Source of the DNA: Chthoniobacter flavus Ellin428
GTDB lineage: Bacteria; Verrucomicrobiota; Verrucomicrobiia; Chthoniobacterales; Chthoniobacteraceae
Length of the DNA: 64,000 bases
Assembly: GCF_000173075.1 (NCBI RefSeq)
Contig: NZ_ABVL01000015.1
Location: forward strand, 1-64,000
Reading direction: 5' to 3'
Shown: positions 1 to 8,853 of the stretch, one piece after another
Layout of the letters: the number at the start of each line of letters is the position of its first letter
How positions within the stretch are numbered: the first letter of the stretch is position 1
Notes under the pieces: model-generated
Told to the model about the DNA's origin: nothing
The model's input: only the letters and a program-made list of their open reading frames with translations
Database searches by the model: none
Position numbers and translations under genes: made by a program

Positions 1-1
1 C

Positions 2-112
2 GACGTGCTCACCCGCCTGCCCAAGATGCTCATCACCGAGGTTCCCAGCATCACCCCGCAGGCTTGGGCCAAGGCCCAGCGCCAAGCGCCCGACCTCAAG
101 GCCGCATCATAA
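2..112 (+). CDS. C-terminal end of a transposase, probably IS66 family (5' end outside window)
   Basis: An open frame enters from the left edge and stops at TAA 110-112, giving 36 visible residues. The stretch DVLTRLPKM followed by ITPQAWAKA resembles the short C-terminal element of IS66-type (TnpC) transposases, where a DVLTRLP motif is followed by a tryptophan-containing tail. Only the tail is visible, so the family call is by resemblance and nothing catalytic can be checked. No inverted repeat was identified after it, although the next 286 bases hold no gene. Confidence 0.4.
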   Translation, partial: DVLTRLPKMLITEVPSITPQAWAKAQRQAPDLKAAS

Positions 113-298
113 GTTGCATAGCGTGAAGCTATGCAATCTACGCGAGCCCGCCGATCGATTGCGTCGTCAACCAAATCCGCATGGAGCCACGGATACCGCT
201 TACGTTGGCACGGTCTTCGGTGCTGAACCGTCTAATTGCACCGGCGGGACTCTCACCCGCGTTGGCATTCCCTTCACGGGCGCACCAATAAATGTCGC

Positions 299-342
299 CT
301 GACCCCTATTTGCTATTTTCCTATTTTCTCTGACCCCTATTT
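299..342. repeat. Short direct repeat in a gene-free stretch
   Basis: CTGACCCCTATTT occurs at 299-311 and again at 330-342, separated by a T-rich spacer. The surrounding stretch 113-398 carries no convincing gene. The repeat may be part of a dispersed intergenic repeat or an IS end; no mirrored copy was seen nearby. Confidence 0.3.
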
Positions 343-398
343 TCTCCGGCATCGCCATCGCTCAGGCTTCATCAAGCTGCCCCGTAAGACATCGATGT

Positions 399-944
399 TC
401 ACCAGTCACACCTTGAACCGTAAATCTCATACAACCGCGGCACGAGCCGCTTCGCTAAGTCCGGAGTGATTATGTCCACGCCTTTCTTGCCGCCTAGCTC
501 GATGCGATCATAGTCGGTCGGCAGCACCTTCCAGCGCTCTTTTTTTGATTCGTCCCTCCACTGCGCACCAAATTTGCGCTTTCCAACTGCGACTGGCGCT
601 GACGCAAAGGGATGGCTATCAAGGTTCAAGACTGTCTTGTAAATTGAGTAATCAAGCAGTTTGTCCGGATCTTCTTTAACGTCCAAATACGCAGCATTTG
701 TCGCACCCACAACTCCTTCAGTGTACACGCCGAAATCTTCGTCATCCAGCGTCCCCTCATGGAGTAGAAAAGCGGCGGTCAAATGTGCCGGTGTAAACAA
801 GGCCTCCTCACAGCGCGAATAAATTTGAATGAACTCCAGCAATTCCTCCAGTTGCATTGGCTCAAGGGACTTCTCCAATGTGGTATAAGGATTAGGCGAC
901 GCAACAGCCTCACCTATAAGTCTCCAGAATAATTTTTCGTTCAT
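399..944 (-). CDS. DUF4240-like protein, candidate immunity protein of the RHS toxin
   Basis: The 181-residue soluble protein has no signal peptide or membrane segment. Its opening, MNEKLFWRLIGEA, followed by an acidic helix ending LEELLEFIQIY, resembles DUF4240 proteins, a group often found beside polymorphic toxins. Its ATG (942-944) overlaps the TGA of the RHS gene (941-943) in an ATGA arrangement, so translation is probably coupled and the two proteins made together. A small cytosolic protein encoded directly after the variable C-terminal tip of an RHS protein is the usual position of an immunity gene. The role is therefore inferred mainly from context; the family match is by eye. Confidence 0.6.
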   Translation of the reverse strand: MNEKLFWRLIGEAVASPNPYTTLEKSLEPMQLEELLEFIQIYSRCEEALFTPAHLTAAFLLHEGTLDDEDFGVYTEGVVGATNAAYLDVKEDPDKLLDYSIYKTVLNLDSHPFASAPVAVGKRKFGAQWRDESKKERWKVLPTDYDRIELGGKKGVDIITPDLAKRLVPRLYEIYGSRCDW

Positions 945-3900
945 TGCGAGTTTTCCGCGTGTTTCATGAATGACTGCTGCAGCATCAGCGTCACCGAATC
1001 CGGCGCCCCAAACGCATTTCCAACCAATACTCCGAGGTACGCTCCGGTTGCCGGGTTGGGATTACGTTGATACATTTGCAATTGCTCGTGAATTTCATCC
1101 GCTGCGGCCTGATTTCCTCCAGTCACCTCACCAGCAACCATGAATGCCAATCCTATTGCCAGCCCGTAAGCGGTGCCTCGTCCTGGCTTTAGTCGCACCT
1201 TTTCAGACGCCGTCCATTTGCCTTCGATATTGACTTCAGTCCGCGGTTTTCCGGCCATCTTGGGTTCGAACATCTCGGTGTATTGCGCCGCCTTTTCTTC
1301 ACCGATAATGCCTTTGCCCAGGCTGCCCTCCTCCTCACCGATTTTGTTGATGACTTTGTAGTCGGGATACTTCTCCATGGCTGCTTCCAGTTGCGCTCGT
1401 TCCATGGATTTCACGGTGTTCGCACGGGCGGAATTCTCGGGAATCCCGTTCTCCTTCGCAACCTGCTTCCATTTATCATCCACGACAACATCGTCATAGG
1501 TCCTGATGGTACCCTCTTTATCCAGCAACTCCCTGGCCTGATGTCTTGAGTTCTCGTGTCTGGATGGAGTTCCTCCCTCGGCCATAACACCCGGCCCATT
1601 CACCTGGCCAACATACAACTCCTTCGACTCGTGATTGATAGCCGTATAAACTTGTCCAATTGTTTCTTCCGCCAACCCCTCTGGATCAAACCTGGTCCAA
1701 GGATTCTGTCGGACATAGGCATACACATTCGGGCCGTCGATGAAGCCGGCCGGATCGCGGGTGATGAAGGTGCCGGTCTCGAGGTCCCGGTAGCGCATGC
1801 CCTCATCAAGCAGGCCGGTGGGGTCTTCTTCCTTGGTGTTGGCCTTTTGGCGATCCTGGGTGGTGCCGAATTCGGCGGGACGGGTGCCGAAGGCTTCGTA
1901 GCTGGCCTGCCAGGTGACGGCGCCGCTGCTGTCGGTCCGAGCGGTGACATCACCGCGGCGGTCGTAGTGGTCGTAGCTCGGGTTGCCGCCACGCATGCTG
2001 TAGAGGACGCCGCCCACTCCGCCGCCCCAATCGCTGCCCCGCACGTACTCTACGGAAAGTTGAGAGGTGAGCGGTGAGAGTTGAGAGTATTCCTGGACGC
2101 TGGTCCCGCCACTGAAGACCATTTGCGTCGTGCTGGCATTCTCCGTCCGCGCTACCCGCCGGGTGCGGTAGTCGTAGACGTAGCTGTAGGTGCCGGGGAC
2201 GGTTGAGAGTTGAGGGTTGAGAGTTGAGAGACTCAGACTCACCAAGCGGTTTTCAACGTCGTAGCGATAAACGTCGGTCGTGCCGCTCACCGTCCGCGAT
2301 ATCCGGTTGCCATTGAAATCGTAACCGTAGGAGGCGCCCTTGCCGGCGGTATCGCTCCAGGTGGTCAGCTGGTTGAGATTGTTGTAGGTATAGGTCGCCA
2401 CCACGCCATTGGCCGTCTTCTTGAAGCGGTTGTTGGCCGCGTCGTATTCGTAGCTGATGTTGCTCACCAACTGGCCGCTCGGTCCGGTGATGACCTCGCT
2501 GGTCAACCGGTCGGCATTGTCGTAGCCCATGCTCACCGTGCGCGGGGCGACCCCGGCGGTGTATTCGGTCGAACTGCGCAGGTTGCCCACCCCGTCGCAG
2601 AGCGACAGGTAATGGTAGAGAGTCCCCCGGGCGGAAACTCCCTCTTCCTCATACGCCCGTCCAAGGCCGTCGTAAGACGTCGTCACGGCATCGGCATTGG
2701 GCAGCGTCTTGATGACCACATTCCCGCCCAAGTCGTAACCGTAGGTCGTCGCGCGGGCCCCTTCGGTCAAGGTACTCAGACGATTGAGCGCATCGTAGGT
2801 GGAGAAGATGAGCCGTCCATTGCCGCCACCGGCCAGCCCATACTGCACCCCCAGCCGGTTGCCGGCCAGGTCGTAGCGATAGGTGTGCGTCGCGCCATTG
2901 CTCGTCTCGGTCAATACCCGGTGCAGGGCATCGTAAGTGTAGCCGGCGTCGGCCGTGCTGCCCTTCGCCGGTTCGGTCACCGACAACAGATTACCCGTCA
3001 GATCGTAGCCATACGTCCGATTATCCGTCCCCGGCGCCGGGTAGGTCACGGAAGTCAGCCGATTCCGCAGATCGTAGCCATAGCTGGTGAGTTGCCCCAG
3101 CGCATCGGTGCGCGAGACCTTGTTGAGCGCATCGTAGCCCAGCGTGGTCGTTTTCCCGGCCGCATCGGTGGTCGTCGTATTCCGGTTCAAGCCATCGTAG
3201 GCAAAGGTCGTCTGTTGATTCAGCCCGTCCTTGACCGAAATCCGGTTGCCAACCTCATCGTAGCCATAGGTGACGGTGATATTCGCGGCGTCGGTGGTCG
3301 TTTGCAGACGATTGACAAAATCATACGTGTTCGTGGTCGTATGATGGTTGGCGTCCGTCACCGTCAGCACGTTGCCCACGGCATCATAGCCCTTCGTCGT
3401 CGCGGGACGGACAGCTTGCGCCCCTCCCACCAGCAACACCGGAGGCGCCGTCACCGTCACCGGTCGGTTGGCTTCGTCGTAGGCCGTCTCCGTGGTAAAC
3501 CCACGTGCATCCTGGACCCAAAGCACATTCCCCACGTAATCGTAACCGGTGTAAATCGTCGGTCGCGAGGCTGCCCCGTTCTCCGCATTCGTCACGGAGG
3601 GCTGGTCTTCCTCGATCTTGCGATTGCGGACGTCGTAGACGTAGTCCCATTCATTACCCAAGGGGTTCTTCGTCGAGATGACGTTGCCGGCATCGTCATA
3701 ACCCGTGTGGGTCGTCGGCTGCTTCAGGTGTCCGGTCCGATCGACCTGTTCGGGGTTCAACCCATCGTCCACGGCCGGTCCGAGCACCTCGACCGGCCGG
3801 CCGGCAGCGTCATACTGCGTCTCGGTCACATTTCCCAGCTCATCCTGGACCAACCACTTCAGGCCCGTGGAGGTGTAGGTCGCAAATGTCTCCGTATTGT

Positions 3901-6900
3901 CCGCATATTTCACATGCGTCGGCCGATTCAGCGCATCGAAATCCGTCGTCGTCGTATGCAGGAGCGGGTCAACCACCGAGGTGGGATTGCCCACATTGTC
4001 ATAACCGGTAGTAGTTGCGGAAAACAGTGGCGGAGTCAGCCGGTATTGAACGCTCTTACCCGTGGCGTGATACAGCTGATCATAGGTCATCGTCGTCACA
4101 TAGCCGCGCGGATCCTGGATCGTCGTCGGCTTGAACCCGGAACTGTCGAAGGCGTGGGAACCTGAATTTGGACCGCTATAATCGTAAGTGGTGGTATGGT
4201 TAAGAGCGTCCGTAACCGAGGTCAGACGCATCAGACCGTCATATCCAAACGTGGTTTGGTTACCATCCGGGTCGATAACCGATTGTTTGGGTTCGACGGC
4301 ATTCCTATAACCGTATTGCGTCACGACGTCACCGGCGGCCACGGTCCGGGTTTGTAGGGTCACCCGATTCAGGGCGTCGTATGCAAAACTGGTTTGATGG
4401 CCATTTTCATCTACCTCATGCCATTTTGTTCCATTCGCATAGTACTCGATCGTTTTTGCCGAACCATCAGCATACACGACCCTCGTCAGCCGATTTCGTG
4501 CATCGTATTCGAAACCGGTAGTATTCCCTCTCGGATCCGTCGCCGAAATCTTATTCCCGTTGTTATCGTAGGTGTAAGAAGTCGTCAGTTTCAAGCCGTC
4601 GGGATCCACGACTTCCTGCTGCACACGCCCATTCCCATCGAGGACATATTGCGTGACCAAATCATGCACCCAATCCGCCTCCCCAAAGCTGCGCACGGTT
4701 TTTAGGGTTACGACGCCCGGGAAAGTGTCGCTGTAGGCAAAATCCGTCTCCTGCACCAGCGGGGTGTCGTCACCGTGTTGATAGACGTATTCGCTCGTCC
4801 GCCGTCCGGAGGGGTCTATGTCGTAGGCTTTCTTGCGGCCATTCTCATCCGTGACCGAGGCCATGATCCGGTAGGGCCCATAGGTAAATGATTTGGTGTT
4901 CCCCGCCGCATCGGTTTGCGAAGTCGGATCCGGATAGAAGGTGGCAAATCCGGCCCAGGGGAAAACAGACGCATAAAGACCTCCGGCGGGAGCGGAATAT
5001 TGTTCCGTATAAGCATAGCTCGTCGTGTTCGTACTGAGATCAGTCACCGCGGCCAGCGCCAAACCAGCCTTGGGATCGAACTGAAACGACTCGCCCTTGC
5101 CACCCCCATAATCGATGCTCATGGATTGGTAGAATACCACTCTCGGTGGCGGCCCAGTGCTCACGAGTTCTCCCACGGTGAAGATCGTGCCTCCTCCCCA
5201 CGAATAGGTAATGCCATTTCCGCCGGCATCCGTTATCACTGACTCACGGAGACTGTCATCAGACAAAACCATCTGGATCTGGCCATTCACTGGCGGTACC
5301 AGGGCCACTTTCGACGCACCTTTCGAAAACGTCGCGTGCCCCAGCCCTCCTGGAAGTAAAACCGATGTCACATACGAAGAACCACCCGTCTCCTGAAAGG
5401 GACCGCTTTGGGTGTCCCAAGCAAAGCGAGTATTGTCGAATGCGTAGGTAAATTCATACCCATTCCCGTTGGGATCGGTAATTTTCGTAACATCGATATG
5501 ATACTTGTCGGTCGGATGACTCTGCGTGACATCGATCGGCGACTGGTCTGGCTCGATAGTTAGAGCAGCATCGTAATTGGTGACCTGGCCGTCCGGACCG
5601 GTCACGCTGGACAAAACGGTTTCGTTAAAAATGATGTCGTTGTAGGTGTACTGAAGGGTTTTATACCCATAGGAATATTGGTTCCCGTTCGGGTCCCAAA
5701 CATGGGTGATGTGCCCACTGGCATCCTGGTCAATGGAAAGGACCAAACCCGAACTTGACGTGATCGTCTGTGGGATTAGCGTCGTCGCGTTTGGGGGATA
5801 GGCGTAGGTCAATGTATTGCTTAAGCGATCGGTAATGGTCAAAACAGGATAAGAAATTGTCACAGTCTCACCGGTTCCAGCATCGCGGTCCCCCTTGATG
5901 TCCTGCGTGATCCCCTCCGTCGAAAAGACGATTTTCGTTCCGTATCGATCGGTAAACGTGGCTCCGTCCGAAGAAAGCGTGGTCAAATAGTCGCTATTTT
6001 CGCGGCTATCGGAGGGAATGGGGACGTAAGCCTGCCCACCGCCGGTGCCGACGCGGACAAAGCGGTGCCGGGCGCCATTCTGGTCCACCACAGAGGTATA
6101 GGCAACTCGATCAGAACCCACACCGACCTCTTTGTGTGCGCCGAGATTGGAAGTCCATCCCGCTCCAAATGGGCGGTCGAAGCGCTCGTGCGGCCGAAGA
6201 CCGCTCTTCATGTTCCATACCTCGGAAGAGGTGTCGCGACGGGCCGAAAGGGTCAGATCGCTTCCAGCCAAGGGCACGTAGACATCCGTGGTCGAGTGCC
6301 GCAACTCAAGGGTAAGAGCATCAATATACGTTTCTTCTTTTTCTTCGTCGGACTCCGCCGTTTGTTGCGGTTTTTCATCCGCCAAAGGACGTCCGTTCAA
6401 ACCGATCTTGCGATAGCGTGAGCCCGAAGCTTCGTCGAAGGGTACGGTGTAGACATTAGGAGACGGAGGAGTGTCTCCGACAGTGGCGACTTTCGTGAAA
6501 GTGACATGGTCCGTGCCGAGGTCTACTCCCGCCCAGTCTTGAGAAACCGTAATCGTGACCGATTCCCCCACCGCCGCCCAGCCATCGGGCGTCACTATCA
6601 AATGCGGCGCTGTCTTGAAGACCTCCCCATCGTAAACGGGGTTTCCCGAAGCGTCAGTGACAGCGAAGTCGCCGGGATCGGAGATTTGCACCGTCCAAGT
6701 GCCTCCGACCGCGGCCACGGTTTCGACGTCAACCGTCCCATTCAGCCCATTTTGGCCAGTTGCATCCGGCGACCGGACCACCGGCGAGACGGTCTTGCGC
6801 ATTTGCGAGTTCAGAACGACGGCAGTAACCGCGTTGGGGTCGGGAGAGCTGGGATCGCCGACGTAGCCCGTTCCGGCCAGGTTGATTCCAGTGGTAAGCC

Positions 6901-8830
6901 AATAAGTGCCTATGGCGCCGTCCGGCTTAAACACGTCTGGCTTAGTCGTAGGGTCGATGCCGATCACACCGCTCTCCGTGTTCGTTCCGCCGGTGATTGT
7001 GTCAGTTCCCACGATCTGCGGAGGCGGCGGATTATCGTTCCACGTCTGAAAATCCTCGGGATCCAGTCCAGGCGGTGGTAACTGCACAAAGATCTTGTAT
7101 ACCTTCAAACTCGCCGGCGCAGATGGGCAGAGGCTGGCTTTGTAATAGTTTTGACCGAAACCGATTTGATCATTGTCGGTATTTCTGCTCCGAAAGGTTG
7201 GCGCATAGCCAGCCGTCCAGTCCCGGGAGTCGGCATAGACGGCAGAATTTTGAATCGTATCCTGGAAAAATTGGTCCGGAGTATACTCGTTGTCCAGATC
7301 GACTGTCAGAGTTTGGCTATTTCCTGTTCCCCCTCCCGTCAATTCATACTCGTAGTGTGTTTGCGTCGTAGTTTCTGTCCCAAGCCCGATTTGCTCTAAC
7401 AAATCAAAGCCGCCCCAGTCAGATCCGTCCAACGTCCCCGTCCAAGTTCCGTCTTGATTTTGAGTCGCGGAACCGTCGGTTTCCTTGGTGGAATTTTGAC
7501 TTTTTACAATTTCCGTATAAGTTTCGTTGTTACCGGTGTTATATGTTATTGAGCCGTCGAGGGACATCGTTTCTATCGAGCTGCCGCTTTCCGTGATAGT
7601 AGTATCGCTATCCGGCTTTTGCGTGTCTTCCTCTTCGGTATCGCGTTTCAGATAATGTGTAACCGGAGTTCCCGCAAAACTCTTGAAGCCAGGGTTCCCA
7701 CGGGTAACGTTATTCGTCTGCGAAAGCCAACCTTTAAAGAACGGGACTGAGAACGCAACGCTGTCTGAAGCAACGGTCTTCCCATCGGCCAAAGTTACGA
7801 CGATCTTATAGGTATAAGATTGATTCGCAAGGCGATCTCCGTCATAAAAATCCACCGTCGACGGGTCAGCCGCACCCACCGTTTCCCATCCGTCAACTCC
7901 CGTACTACGCAGAACCGTGACAGAGACAGCCGTGCTTTGGAACACAGTCCACTCCAAATCGGCCATCGTCGGATCATAGGTGGTAATCCCCGTATCGAAG
8001 TCAGTGTTTAAGGTGCCACTTACCGTCAAAACCGGTGGAACCAGTTTACTCTTGCCCGTGTCAGGAATGGAACCATCGGGATTCGGATCGAGTTGCGGGC
8101 CTGCGCCGCCCCCTCCCGGCGAAGCAGTCCCGTAGGTGGGAGGCAGTGCAGTATTCCCTCCATTGCCAAGCCGTCCGGGATGCGCATTCGGGTTCGACAT
8201 CCCGCCTTCGATCGACCGCAGGATCGCCGGCAGAAGGCTGCCGTCCGAATTCAGAGCCACGTCAAAACTAAACGCCATCTTCAACTGGCCGATATTGGCC
8301 ATGACGTAATTCGGAGTCTTGTCCCCCGCCCCGGCCTGGTTCCACGGATCGTTCGGATTCCAGGGATAGTCATAAGCCCAAGTGCCCGGATAGCCGTGCA
8401 GGATGAGATTGAATTGGGTGTTGTAACCCACCGCCAGCAGCCGCCGGTAAAACGGGGCGACCACGGCTTTGAGTTGACCTAGATTAATCGGCGCGTAGTT
8501 GGCCGCGCGAAACGCGGCGATTTGCTCCGGGGTGTAATTCTGCCCCGCCCGCGGCTCAAAGCCGGCCACCAAGGCATTGATTTCATTGCCCGCTCCGCCG
8601 ACCGCCGCCAGCTTCTGGTCGAGATGCTTCTTGGCCTGGCTGGCGACATACTTTAGCTGGCCGAGATTCGCCGGCGCAAAATTACTCGGCGCCGCCCCCG
8701 CGCCAATGATGCGTGTCTGGGCGCTATCATCCACCCACCAACCCGGGATCGTCGCCGCGTATTGCGGCACGATCAGTTGCGCCATGACCAAGCAGATGAC
8801 AAAAAAACGAAGAATCCGTACGAGCACCAT
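941..8830 (-). CDS. Secreted giant RHS/YD-repeat protein with C-terminal toxin-like domain
   Basis: The protein has 2629 residues from the ATG at 8828-8830; I chose this start because it opens a clean signal peptide (MVLVRILRFFVICLVMAQLI, cleavage near QYAAT) 23 bp after the upstream gene, although the frame stays open further upstream. Three NLGQLK/NIGQLK motifs lie near residues 55, 116 and 179, an N-terminal repeat typical of Verrucomicrobiota secreted proteins. A fibronectin/Ig-like central part is followed by many YD repeats of the YDxxGN type (roughly residues 950-2340) and the RHS core motif (RYRDLETGTFITRDPAGF, ending FDPEGL near residue 2386). RHS repeats of this kind form a shell that encloses a toxic C-terminus. 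The last 243 residues differ in character and are described separately. The export route is unclear: the signal peptide suggests Sec, and no type VI genes are visible here. Confidence 0.9.
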   Translation of the reverse strand: MVLVRILRFFVICLVMAQLIVPQYAATIPGWWVDDSAQTRIIGAGAAPSNFAPANLGQLKYVASQAKKHLDQKLAAVGGAGNEINALVAGFEPRAGQNYTPEQIAAFRAANYAPINLGQLKAVVAPFYRRLLAVGYNTQFNLILHGYPGTWAYDYPWNPNDPWNQAGAGDKTPNYVMANIGQLKMAFSFDVALNSDGSLLPAILRSIEGGMSNPNAHPGRLGNGGNTALPPTYGTASPGGGGAGPQLDPNPDGSIPDTGKSKLVPPVLTVSGTLNTDFDTGITTYDPTMADLEWTVFQSTAVSVTVLRSTGVDGWETVGAADPSTVDFYDGDRLANQSYTYKIVVTLADGKTVASDSVAFSVPFFKGWLSQTNNVTRGNPGFKSFAGTPVTHYLKRDTEEEDTQKPDSDTTITESGSSIETMSLDGSITYNTGNNETYTEIVKSQNSTKETDGSATQNQDGTWTGTLDGSDWGGFDLLEQIGLGTETTTQTHYEYELTGGGTGNSQTLTVDLDNEYTPDQFFQDTIQNSAVYADSRDWTAGYAPTFRSRNTDNDQIGFGQNYYKASLCPSAPASLKVYKIFVQLPPPGLDPEDFQTWNDNPPPPQIVGTDTITGGTNTESGVIGIDPTTKPDVFKPDGAIGTYWLTTGINLAGTGYVGDPSSPDPNAVTAVVLNSQMRKTVSPVVRSPDATGQNGLNGTVDVETVAAVGGTWTVQISDPGDFAVTDASGNPVYDGEVFKTAPHLIVTPDGWAAVGESVTITVSQDWAGVDLGTDHVTFTKVATVGDTPPSPNVYTVPFDEASGSRYRKIGLNGRPLADEKPQQTAESDEEKEETYIDALTLELRHSTTDVYVPLAGSDLTLSARRDTSSEVWNMKSGLRPHERFDRPFGAGWTSNLGAHKEVGVGSDRVAYTSVVDQNGARHRFVRVGTGGGQAYVPIPSDSRENSDYLTTLSSDGATFTDRYGTKIVFSTEGITQDIKGDRDAGTGETVTISYPVLTITDRLSNTLTYAYPPNATTLIPQTITSSSGLVLSIDQDASGHITHVWDPNGNQYSYGYKTLQYTYNDIIFNETVLSSVTGPDGQVTNYDAALTIEPDQSPIDVTQSHPTDKYHIDVTKITDPNGNGYEFTYAFDNTRFAWDTQSGPFQETGGSSYVTSVLLPGGLGHATFSKGASKVALVPPVNGQIQMVLSDDSLRESVITDAGGNGITYSWGGGTIFTVGELVSTGPPPRVVFYQSMSIDYGGGKGESFQFDPKAGLALAAVTDLSTNTTSYAYTEQYSAPAGGLYASVFPWAGFATFYPDPTSQTDAAGNTKSFTYGPYRIMASVTDENGRKKAYDIDPSGRRTSEYVYQHGDDTPLVQETDFAYSDTFPGVVTLKTVRSFGEADWVHDLVTQYVLDGNGRVQQEVVDPDGLKLTTSYTYDNNGNKISATDPRGNTTGFEYDARNRLTRVVYADGSAKTIEYYANGTKWHEVDENGHQTSFAYDALNRVTLQTRTVAAGDVVTQYGYRNAVEPKQSVIDPDGNQTTFGYDGLMRLTSVTDALNHTTTYDYSGPNSGSHAFDSSGFKPTTIQDPRGYVTTMTYDQLYHATGKSVQYRLTPPLFSATTTGYDNVGNPTSVVDPLLHTTTTDFDALNRPTHVKYADNTETFATYTSTGLKWLVQDELGNVTETQYDAAGRPVEVLGPAVDDGLNPEQVDRTGHLKQPTTHTGYDDAGNVISTKNPLGNEWDYVYDVRNRKIEEDQPSVTNAENGAASRPTIYTGYDYVGNVLWVQDARGFTTETAYDEANRPVTVTAPPVLLVGGAQAVRPATTKGYDAVGNVLTVTDANHHTTTNTYDFVNRLQTTTDAANITVTYGYDEVGNRISVKDGLNQQTTFAYDGLNRNTTTTDAAGKTTTLGYDALNKVSRTDALGQLTSYGYDLRNRLTSVTYPAPGTDNRTYGYDLTGNLLSVTEPAKGSTADAGYTYDALHRVLTETSNGATHTYRYDLAGNRLGVQYGLAGGGNGRLIFSTYDALNRLSTLTEGARATTYGYDLGGNVVIKTLPNADAVTTSYDGLGRAYEEEGVSARGTLYHYLSLCDGVGNLRSSTEYTAGVAPRTVSMGYDNADRLTSEVITGPSGQLVSNISYEYDAANNRFKKTANGVVATYTYNNLNQLTTWSDTAGKGASYGYDFNGNRISRTVSGTTDVYRYDVENRLVSLSLSTLNPQLSTVPGTYSYVYDYRTRRVARTENASTTQMVFSGGTSVQEYSQLSPLTSQLSVEYVRGSDWGGGVGGVLYSMRGGNPSYDHYDRRGDVTARTDSSGAVTWQASYEAFGTRPAEFGTTQDRQKANTKEEDPTGLLDEGMRYRDLETGTFITRDPAGFIDGPNVYAYVRQNPWTRFDPEGLAEETIGQVYTAINHESKELYVGQVNGPGVMAEGGTPSRHENSRHQARELLDKEGTIRTYDDVVVDDKWKQVAKENGIPENSARANTVKSMERAQLEAAMEKYPDYKVINKIGEEEGSLGKGIIGEEKAAQYTEMFEPKMAGKPRTEVNIEGKWTASEKVRLKPGRGTAYGLAIGLAFMVAGEVTGGNQAAADEIHEQLQMYQRNPNPATGAYLGVLVGNAFGAPDSVTLMLQQSFMKHAENSQ
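944..1672 (-). other. C-terminal toxin tip of the RHS protein, GIY-YIG nuclease-like
   Basis: This is the 243-residue tail after the FDPEGL end of the RHS core. It begins with QVYTAINHESKELYVGQV, which aligns with the two beta strands of GIY-YIG endonucleases (GIY about ten residues before YIG). An Arg/His-rich helix (SRHENSRHQ) follows, and a glutamate in MERAQLEAA could be the metal-binding Glu of the fold. A glycine-rich hydrophobic segment (AYGLAIGLAFMVAGE) lies further on and may help membrane entry. The first position of the GIY motif is Q-V-Y rather than G-I-Y, so the assignment is tentative. Confidence 0.45.
2058..2087. repeat. Heptamer repeat block 1 inside the RHS gene
   Basis: Degenerate copies of the 7-bp unit TTGAGAG occur here (TTGAGAG, GTGAGCG, GTGAGAG, TTGAGAG). 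On the coding strand the unit reads CTCTCAA and encodes a Ser/Leu/Gln-rich stretch (SQLSPLTSQLS). It resembles the block at 2202-2230. Confidence 0.6.
2202..2230. repeat. Heptamer repeat block 2 inside the RHS gene
   Basis: Four tandem 7-bp units (TTGAGAG, TTGAGGG, TTGAGAG, TTGAGAG) lie in frame within the RHS gene and encode SLSTLNPQLST. Because 7 is not a multiple of 3, gain or loss of one unit would shift the frame ahead of the RHS core and toxin tip. Confidence 0.7.
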
Positions 8831-8853
8831 ATGCCAGGCTGGTTTTTTCGACC

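Noticed and set aside
2612-4165. Long open frame (517 codons) on the plus strand
   Set aside because: It lies wholly antisense to the YD-repeat part of the RHS gene; its Arg/Ile/Val-rich translation mirrors the repeats and has no protein-family character.
1740-4500. Regularly spaced repeats resembling a CRISPR array
   Set aside because: The periodic similarity comes from in-frame YDxxGN coding repeats; units vary in length and sequence and there are no constant repeats with spacers.
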